DNA of 7,158 nt from DATKBT01 sp035546295 (lineage in GTDB: Bacteria > Acidobacteriota > Thermoanaerobaculia > Multivoradales > Multivoraceae). The stretch's first letter is position 1. Each line of letters begins with the position of its first letter. The stretch lies in NCBI GenBank assembly GCA_035546295.1, contig DATKBT010000163.1:1-7158 (forward strand), given 5' to 3'. The notes beneath the pieces are model-generated. The model was not told the DNA's origin and did no database searches. It was given only the letters and a program-made list of their open reading frames with translations. This document shows, piece after piece, positions 1 through 5,204 of the stretch. Made by a program: the position numbers and the translations under genes.

Positions 1-1044
1 CGCACTGCTCGGCGCTCCCGGTCGAATCCTGAACGGCAGCGTCGAACCATTGGACGCGTCCCTCACGAAGAAGTTCGTCTCGTTCCCCGCGACATCCCAG
101 GTCTGCTGCTGGAACCCGCTCGAGCCGTCCTGCTGGAGGCGGAGGGCGGGGGTGTCGCCGTCGACGAGGTGGAGCCTGACGACCGGGTTCGCGGTGCCGA
201 GACCGATGTCGCCGTCGCTTTCCACGTAGAGCGAGTTCGTCGGGGCGGCGGCTTCGATGGTGAAGGGGGTGCGGCCGCCGTCGATGTCGTCGATCGAGAA
301 CCTGTTGGCGCCGCCGTTGGTGGAGTCGTTGGCGGTGAGCTGCCAGTCGCGAGAGGGGAAGGTCCCGGCGCTGGTGTCCTCGAACTTGATGCGCAGGTTG
401 TTCTCCTTGAGACGGATCGTGTCGAAGCCGAAATCCTCGTTGTTGACGCAGTCGAAGCCGACGCACAGGCTCCGCTGGACGATGAGGTCGTCGGGGATCA
501 CCTGGTCGGGCGAGGAGACGCGGACGTCGGCGCTCGGCACGCGGGTCATCCCGCCGCTGGGAGCGCCGGTGCCGGGCTCGCGCTCGGGGCCGGTGTCCGT
601 GAGGATCGAGCCCTGGACGACGCGGAAGGAGCCCGACTCCATCTGGCGCTCGGCGGGGAGCTGGCCGCTCTCGCGCAAACGGTCGGCGACGGCGTCGTCG
701 CCCGCGGCGCGGGCCTGCGCGAGCGAGCGGATCACGTCACTCGAGAGCCTCGGGTTGACGACCGCCTCCCAGGTGTACAGACCGTCGGCGAGCACCTCGC
801 CGTCCTGCTGGATGGCGAAGCCGATCGGGTTGCCGGCGGCAAAGCTCTCGCGGTAGAAGAAGTTCCCGGGTCCGGAGACGCTCAAGGTCACGCTCTCGTG
901 CTCGACGAGCGGCTCCAGATCGAGTTGGAAGGGGAGCAGGTTCGAGTGGATCGCGGGTGTGCGATCGGGAGTGGTGGCCCAGGCTCCGGTGACCACCAGC
1001 GTCGCCATCACGAGTCCGATCCATCCGATTCGGAAGCCCCTCAT
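1..1044 (-). CDS. Secreted fibre-like protein with S74-associated repeats, C-terminus cut by window edge
   Basis: The frame is open from an ATG at 1044 to the left edge (348 codons, no stop in the window), so the C-terminus is missing. The start is well supported: AAGGAGG lies 6 nt upstream. Residues 1-23 form a signal peptide, with a short basic start, a hydrophobic stretch GLVMATLVVTGA and a likely cut after AWA. Residues 30-130 hold a beta-rich region with aromatic residues (NFFYRESF, GLYTWEAVV). A low-complexity Gly/Pro/Thr linker follows near 145-170. From residue 180 (DQVIPDDLIV) comes a conserved block with a Cys pair at C194 and C199 (LCVGFDC), then NNEDFGFDTIRLKENNLRIKF. The GLGT turn at 281-284 and the RLHLVDGDTPALRLQQDG and FRIRPGAP motifs match repeats seen ahead of peptidase S74/endosialidase-chaperone domains in phage tail-fibre-like and bacterial surface proteins. 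Whether an S74 domain follows lies outside the window. The molecular role is unknown; a secreted trimeric fibre is an inference. Confidence 0.82.
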   Translation of the reverse strand, partial: MRGFRIGWIGLVMATLVVTGAWATTPDRTPAIHSNLLPFQLDLEPLVEHESVTLSVSGPGNFFYRESFAAGNPIGFAIQQDGEVLADGLYTWEAVVNPRLSSDVIRSLAQARAAGDDAVADRLRESGQLPAERQMESGSFRVVQGSILTDTGPEREPGTGAPSGGMTRVPSADVRVSSPDQVIPDDLIVQRSLCVGFDCVNNEDFGFDTIRLKENNLRIKFEDTSAGTFPSRDWQLTANDSTNGGANRFSIDDIDGGRTPFTIEAAAPTNSLYVESDGDIGLGTANPVVRLHLVDGDTPALRLQQDGSSGFQQQTWDVAGNETNFFVRDASNGSTLPFRIRPGAPSSA

Positions 1045-1186
1045 TCCTCTCCTCCTTCGATGCTGCAGCCGCCAGCCGAGAACCGAGCGCGGTCTTCGGT
1101 ACGCCGAGCCTGTCTGTGAATCACTAGAAATTTCAGGCTAGCATGCCCCGGGGGGCTCGTCGAGGGCATCAGCTCGCGAATCTTCC
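1045..1186. other. Intergenic region between TPR gene and fibre-like gene, with AT-rich palindromic block
   Basis: These 142 bases separate the TPR stop from the fibre-like start; both genes are on the minus strand. Most of it is GC-rich, but about 1115-1140 is clearly AT-richer. That block contains GTGAATCAC (1116-1124), an odd-centred perfect palindrome, and GAAATTTC (1127-1134), an even palindrome. Both lie between the arms AGCCTG (1107-1112) and CAGGCT (1134-1139). Such a block is a natural place for the fibre gene's promoter or an operator, but I cannot assign clean -35 and -10 hexamers. A GC-rich run near 1145-1157 (CCCCGGGGGGC) could belong to a weak terminator for the TPR gene, but it lacks a proper loop and a U tract. 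Confidence 0.4.
1051..1057 (-). promoter_or_regulatory. Shine-Dalgarno site of the fibre-like gene
   Basis: Read on the minus strand this is AAGGAGG, a near-perfect Shine-Dalgarno, 6 nt before the ATG at 1044. It fixes the start of the fibre-like gene. It contrasts with the cytochrome and CRTAC1-like genes in this window, which have no recognisable site. Confidence 0.8.
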
Positions 1187-2920
1187 TCAGGGACGACAGG
1201 GAGTGAGCTCGGCAACGGCTCGTTCGAGCTCCGCCCGGCGCCGGGCCAGGCGCTCGGCCAGCGACCCCTGACCCGGCGCCAGTCGCGACAGGGCCTCGCG
1301 GGTCCACTCCGCGGCGTCGGCACAGCGACCGGATTCGGCCAGAGCCAGCGACATCGTCTCTGCATGGAGCGGCAGCTCGTTCGCCCGGAAGGCCTGGCCC
1401 GCGAGGTCGACGGCTCGCTGGCCGTCACGCAGCGCCGGATCGGGTCCTGCGGCCAGCAGGCGCGCCAGGCCGTTGGCGAGCCCCGGGCTGCCCGGGAGCT
1501 CGCCGTAGCCTCGCTCCAGCAGCTCGAGCGCCTGGGCGATCGCGCCGTCCTCGACCAGGTACTGAGCCGCGGCGAGCCAACCGAGCTCGTGGCGGGGGGC
1601 GAGTCTGCGCAGGACGGCGAGCTGCTCGAGAGCGGCGGTGCCCTCGCCGACGCTGCGTAGGACCGACGCCAGCGCGAGCCGGGTCTCGGCATCGCCGGGC
1701 TCGAGCTCGAGCGCCCGCTCCAGAGAGAAGCGCGCCTCGGCATTGCGTCCCAGCGAGGCCAGCAGCCGGCCGAGGTTGTGGTGCGCGATCTGGTTCTCAG
1801 CGTCGAGCTCGATCGCGACCCGCAGATGCTCGATCGCCTCATCGCGCTCGCCCGCCGCCGAGAGCACGGTTGCGAGGTTGACCCTGGCGCCGGTGCTTGC
1901 CGGAGCCGCCGCCAGCGCGAGCTCGAACTCGCGCCGGGCGTCCTCGAGCTGCCCTGCCGCGAAAGCGCGCCGGCCGCGCAAGGTGTGGGCGGTCTCGCCG
2001 ACACGCAGCGACTGCACTCGATCGTAGAGGGGGTCGATCGGTCTGAGGCCGGCGCGCCCGGCGCGAGCGAGCTCCGAGCGGGCACGGTCCTCGTCACCGC
2101 TCGCGCGCAGCGCCTGCGCCAGCGGGTAGTACAGCCGCGTCGCGCCCGGCGCCAGCGCCAGCGCCGTTTCGAGGAGCTCGATCGCGCCGACGTGATGGCC
2201 GCGGGCGAGCTCGACCTCGCCGAGCGCGGCGAGGGCCGCCGGATCACCGCTCGGCAACGCCGCCTCCAAGGTGGCGGCCGCCTCCTCGTGCCGTCCGAGT
2301 CGGGAGAGCGCGTCGCCGAGGCGAATCCGGGCCGCGGTGGCGGTCGGCTCGAGCTCGAGCACCCGTGCGAGACGGCCAGCGGCCGTCTCGAGCTGACCCG
2401 TCTCCTCCAGCAGGAGCGCCGAGAGGTAGCTCCATCTCGCGTCGTCGCCGGCGAGCCCGATCGCCCGCTCGTAGCAGGCAGCGGCCGCCTCGCCGAGCTC
2501 ATAGGCGTGGTAGAGCTGTCCGAGCTCGCCGAAGACGGCGCCGAGCTCGCGGCCCTCGATACCGGCCTCGAGGCTCGCCTCGAGACGGCGGCGGGCCAGC
2601 CTGAGCTGCGCGGCCACCGGCGTTTCGAGGCCGTCGAGCGCGGGATGCGGGATCTCTCCGAGCGCCGTGCCGTCGGCGGGCTGGAGCCCTGGGCTCGCAG
2701 GTGAGACCGGCGTCCCTAGGCATCCCAGGAGAGCGCAGGCTCCGACGACGGCTCGCAGCCGCACGGAGGAGAAGTGGCGCGCTGCGGGGCCGACCGGGAC
2801 CCGCCACCAGAGGCTTCGTCCGCGTCGCTCCCGGCGCTTCCCGAGAGAGCGTGACCGCGCAGACCTCCCTGGACCCGCGGAGCGTCCCGGCGCCGACCGA
2901 GCTCGCGGCAGGCCCCTCAT
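1187..2920 (-). CDS. TPR-repeat protein, probable lipoprotein or exported scaffold
   Basis: This 577-residue protein is mostly tetratricopeptide repeats. The ATG at 2920 overlaps the upstream TGA as ATGA and has GGAGGG 7 nt before it, which supports translational coupling to the CRTAC1-like gene. Residues 1-52 are Arg/Ser/Gly-rich. Residues 53-66 are a hydrophobic signal segment ending in LLGC, a lipobox with Cys67. A GTG at codon 53 (2764) would give a compact 14-residue lipoprotein signal, but it has no Shine-Dalgarno. TPR-like helical pairs run from about 127 to 285 (for example YHAYELGEAAAACYERAIGL and RLGRHEEAAATLEAAL) and again from about 312 to 475 (AFAAGQLEDARREFELAL, GRNAEARFSLERALELEP). 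Residues 490-560 match the end module often seen in such proteins (DGQRAVDLA, then AETMSLALAESGRCADA). TPRs bind partner proteins or peptides; the likely partner here is the co-transcribed FG-GAP protein or the divergent cytochrome, which is an inference. No enzymatic domain is visible. Confidence 0.88.
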   Translation of the reverse strand: MRGLPRARSAPGRSAGPGRSARSRSLGKRRERRGRSLWWRVPVGPAARHFSSVRLRAVVGACALLGCLGTPVSPASPGLQPADGTALGEIPHPALDGLETPVAAQLRLARRRLEASLEAGIEGRELGAVFGELGQLYHAYELGEAAAACYERAIGLAGDDARWSYLSALLLEETGQLETAAGRLARVLELEPTATAARIRLGDALSRLGRHEEAAATLEAALPSGDPAALAALGEVELARGHHVGAIELLETALALAPGATRLYYPLAQALRASGDEDRARSELARAGRAGLRPIDPLYDRVQSLRVGETAHTLRGRRAFAAGQLEDARREFELALAAAPASTGARVNLATVLSAAGERDEAIEHLRVAIELDAENQIAHHNLGRLLASLGRNAEARFSLERALELEPGDAETRLALASVLRSVGEGTAALEQLAVLRRLAPRHELGWLAAAQYLVEDGAIAQALELLERGYGELPGSPGLANGLARLLAAGPDPALRDGQRAVDLAGQAFRANELPLHAETMSLALAESGRCADAAEWTREALSRLAPGQGSLAERLARRRAELERAVAELTPCRP

Positions 2921-4734
2921 CGGGCATCCCTCCGCTGCTCGACGGTCAGGTAGACGAAGCCGCCGGCGTCCGCCGCCGGCTCGAGCTCGCTCCAGGACCG
3001 ATTCTCTCTCCGGCCCCCGGGCCAGATCACATCGAGCTCCCGCGCCTCGCGGAGGTCCAGACGAGGGGGGATGGCGATCAGCACCCGGGGGTCGCGAGCC
3101 GATGCGTAGCTTCCGTCGGTGTGCGCCCGCCCCATGAGCCGCTCTCCGCCCTCGAACCGCAGCGCCACGACCGCACCGAGGGCGTCGCGGACTCCATCCG
3201 CTGTGACCAGCCGGAGCCCGACCGTGCGTCCGCCGGAGCCCGGCCGCAGGTAGATCCGAGGCGATGCGCCGTTGTTGGAGATCACGAAGTCGGCGTCGCC
3301 GTCGTCGTCGAGGTCCCCCACTGCGAGCCCGCGGCTGGTCTCCGGTGCGAGGAAGCTGGGCGGCATCCTGGCGCTGGCGTCGTCGAATCGCCCGTCGCCG
3401 CGGCCCAGGAAGAGCTGGTTCGGCTGGCCGAGACCGTCTCGCCCCTCGTGGAGGCGCACGGCGCCGTTGGCCACCACCAGATCGAGGATCCCGTCGCCGT
3501 TGGCGTCCAGCCAGTCGACGCCGAACGCGGTCAGGGGCAGCGAAGGGGGTCCGAGACCCGAGAAGACCGTGACGTCCTCGAACAGGCCGTTCCCACGGTT
3601 GCGGTAGAGGGTGTTGCTCTCCTCGCTCAGGTGGGTGAGGAAGACGTCGAGGCCGCCGTCGTGGTCGTGGTCGGCGACCGCGACCCCCATGCTCGCCTCC
3701 GGCGAACCGGAGCGGTTGAGCGCGATGCCGGCGAGCAGCGCGTGGTCCTCGAAGCGAAGGCCCTCGCGCTGGAGCCAGAGCTGATTGGCGGCGCCGTCGT
3801 TGGCGACCAGCACGTCGAGACGACCGTCGCCGTCGAAGTCCGCGGCGGCGGCGCCGAGCCCCGGCCCCGGCGCGCTTTCGAATGCGCCGGTCGCGACGGG
3901 CTCGAAGGTCCCGTCGCCGCGGTTGCGCAGGAGCCGGTCGGCGGCCGGCGGATAGGCGGTCGGACCGCAGTAGTCGCGGCGGGTCGAGGGGGCGAAGCAC
4001 TCGGCCGCGCCGTCCCTCGACCAGACCAGATAGTTGACCACGTAGAGGTCGAGCCAGCCGTCCCCGTCGACGTCGGCGAACGAGGCGGCGACGCTCCAGC
4101 GAGGATCGTCGGCGCCCGCTTCGGAGGTGACGTCGCGGAATCGCCCCTGCTCGTTGCGCAGGAGGGCGTTCGGCCCGAGGTTGGCGACGTAGAGGTCGAT
4201 CCAGCCGTCGTTGTCGAAGTCGCCGGCGGCCACGCCCATGCCGAAGCCCCACGACTCGACTCCGGCTCGCTTGGTGTCGTCGCGGAAGCGCACGCTGTCG
4301 CCCTCGGCTCCCTTCTTGCGAGACAGCTGGTTGCGGAACAGGCGATCCCCGGTACCCGTGCGCCGGTTCTCCTCGGGGTCGAGCTCGCCGCTCTGGACGA
4401 CGTACAGGTCGAGATCGCCGTCGCGATCGAAGTCGAGGAGAGCGAGCCCGCTGCCGGTGATCTCGGGGAGCAGCAGCGATCCGGTGCGCTGGCCGCGGTG
4501 CACGAAGTCGACGCCCGCCCCCTCGCTGACGTCGGCGAAGAGAGGCACGGGCTGCGTCGCACCGGCACTGCCGGCGAAGGTGGCCGAAACGGCCACGAGC
4601 AGCAGCGAAGCGAGCGAGGGGACGAGGAGTGTCCTCCGGGAGGGTGGGCGTCGGCGGTGCCGCGGACGATGCCCGAGCGTCGGCATCGCCACGAGCCCGC
4701 GCTCGACGAAGCCGGGGCGCCCTGCGGGGTCCAT
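2917..4734 (-). CDS. CRTAC1-family FG-GAP/VCBS protein with C-terminal ASPIC/UnbV-like domain
   Basis: This is a 605-residue exported protein. A basic N-terminus (residues 17-34, HRPRHRRRPPSRR) leads to a hydrophobic core at 35-54 and a likely signal-peptidase site after GSAGA (59). Seven Asp-rich DxDxDGxxD-type loops follow at about 101-109, 172-180, 221-229, 299-307, 355-363, 410-418 and 474-482, such as DFDRDGDLD and DVDGDGWLD. These are the calcium loops of an integrin-like seven-bladed FG-GAP propeller. C246 and C256 sit around the YCGPTAYPP segment typical of this family. Residues 516-585 resemble the ASPIC/UnbV domain (RDALGAVV, DGSYASARDPR, ELDVIWPGGRR), but the usual HFGLG-like core is replaced by VLIAIPP. 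Start: ATG 4734 is preferred because coding-like GC3 begins there and a GATACT box lies just upstream. ATG 4686 (589 aa) gives a shorter signal peptide and is a real alternative; neither has a Shine-Dalgarno. Family members are surface or secreted proteins with no established enzymatic activity. Confidence 0.92.
   Translation of the reverse strand: MDPAGRPGFVERGLVAMPTLGHRPRHRRRPPSRRTLLVPSLASLLLVAVSATFAGSAGATQPVPLFADVSEGAGVDFVHRGQRTGSLLLPEITGSGLALLDFDRDGDLDLYVVQSGELDPEENRRTGTGDRLFRNQLSRKKGAEGDSVRFRDDTKRAGVESWGFGMGVAAGDFDNDGWIDLYVANLGPNALLRNEQGRFRDVTSEAGADDPRWSVAASFADVDGDGWLDLYVVNYLVWSRDGAAECFAPSTRRDYCGPTAYPPAADRLLRNRGDGTFEPVATGAFESAPGPGLGAAAADFDGDGRLDVLVANDGAANQLWLQREGLRFEDHALLAGIALNRSGSPEASMGVAVADHDHDGGLDVFLTHLSEESNTLYRNRGNGLFEDVTVFSGLGPPSLPLTAFGVDWLDANGDGILDLVVANGAVRLHEGRDGLGQPNQLFLGRGDGRFDDASARMPPSFLAPETSRGLAVGDLDDDGDADFVISNNGASPRIYLRPGSGGRTVGLRLVTADGVRDALGAVVALRFEGGERLMGRAHTDGSYASARDPRVLIAIPPRLDLREARELDVIWPGGRRENRSWSELEPAADAGGFVYLTVEQRRDAR
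2928..2933 (-). promoter_or_regulatory. Shine-Dalgarno of the TPR gene inside the end of the CRTAC1-like gene
   Basis: The minus strand reads GGAGGG here, 7 nt before the ATG at 2920. It lies within the last codons of the upstream gene, next to the ATGA stop/start overlap. It favours the long start over the internal GTG at 2764. Confidence 0.6.
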
Positions 4735-4743
4735 GCGGCGAAC

Positions 4744-4749
4744 AGTATC
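4744..4749 (-). promoter_or_regulatory. Possible -10 element for the CRTAC1-TPR operon
   Basis: The minus strand reads GATACT, close to TATAAT, in otherwise GC-rich DNA, and ends 9 nt before the ATG at 4734. If functional, transcription would begin almost at the start codon, giving a nearly leaderless mRNA. This would fit the lack of a Shine-Dalgarno. No convincing -35 box is seen. Confidence 0.25.
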
Positions 4750-4762
4750 GCCCGCACGACCG

Positions 4763-5035
4763 CTAAAGCCGCTGATCTGGAGGATCACGTCGCTGCCGAC
4801 CAACGGGACGTTGACCGATCAGAGCGGCGCGCCGGTCACGTTGAATCAGACCTTCAGCACGCAGCCGACGCTGGTCTACACGCCGAACACCGGGCTCACG
4901 GGCACGGATGGGTTCCAGTACTAGGCCCTCGAGGGTCTGCTCAGCGACTCGGCGATCGTGACGATCGACGTGCAGCTCAGCCGCGACGGCTGCGCCGAGG
5001 TCGGCCGGCCACCGGGTTGCCAGCCGGGGAGCTGA
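4763..5035 (+). pseudogene. C-terminal remnant of a cadherin/Ig-like surface protein with in-frame stop
   Basis: In one frame the plus strand encodes PLIWRITSLPTNGTLTDQSG, then VTLNQ, TLVYTPNTGLTGTDGFQY, a TAG stop (4922-4924), and then ALEGLLSDSAIVTIDVQLS, ending DGCAEVGRPPGCQPGS and TGA at 5033. The pattern SLPxNGTLxD ... YTPNxGxTGTDxFxY ... DGLxSxxAxVTIxV is that of the tandem cadherin-like/bacterial Ig-like domains of large secreted proteins. The homology continues in the same frame on both sides of the TAG, so the stop lies inside a domain. A single CAG-to-TAG or similar change would explain it. No start codon or Shine-Dalgarno is seen, and the 5' side ends where the divergent CRTAC1-like gene begins. 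I read it as the decayed 3' end of a former gene. Sequencing error and a joined longer gene are less likely, because the 5' part is absent. Confidence 0.68.
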
Positions 5036-5204
5036 TCTCTGCCGGGTCGCGTCGGCCGGGTTCCCGCCCCGCCCGGCGCCGATCGTGCCCGTCCCCGCCG
5101 AGGGGGCCGGTACGAGGCGCCGTTTCCGATCGCAAGGGGCTGCCGGCTGCGCCGCCGGGTGCGGTCGACCCTGAGCTCTTCACCCGCTCGCTACACTGGG
5201 GTCC
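5036..5204. other. Spacer upstream of the cytochrome gene
   Basis: No gene is visible in these 169 bases. They include a GC-rich inverted repeat, GCCGGG (5055-5060) with CCCGGC (5072-5077) around an 11-nt loop. This could terminate or attenuate transcription entering from the gene remnant, but no U tract follows. The last 20 bases probably hold the cytochrome promoter. Confidence 0.4.
5192..5197 (+). promoter_or_regulatory. Possible -10 element of the cytochrome gene
   Basis: TACACT matches TATAAT at four of six positions and ends 7 nt before the GTG at 5205, placing the expected transcription start at or next to the start codon. A leaderless transcript would explain the absent Shine-Dalgarno. 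There is no clear -35 box at the usual distance. Confidence 0.3.

Noticed and set aside
169..1119. 316-codon plus-strand open frame over the fibre-like gene
   Set aside because: It opposes a frame with a signal peptide, a strong Shine-Dalgarno and conserved family motifs. The plus-strand translation is low-complexity.
1187..2600. Short near-repeats of the GAGCTCGAG/GCTCGAGC type as a DNA repeat array
   Set aside because: These come from Glu-Leu-Glu and Leu-Glu codons of the TPR helices in a GC-rich codon set. They have no regular period apart from the protein repeat.
2921..4252. Upstream extension of the TPR reading frame (frame stays open to 4252)
   Set aside because: Beyond 2920 the frame overlaps the CRTAC1-like gene in another register and is Arg-rich without domains. 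The ATGA overlap and the Shine-Dalgarno mark the true start at or after 2920.
4922..4924. TAG read through as an amino acid (stop-codon recoding)
   Set aside because: No recoding signal is visible, and the other genes here end in TGA, which gives no information about TAG. The missing 5' part of the gene makes decay the simpler explanation.
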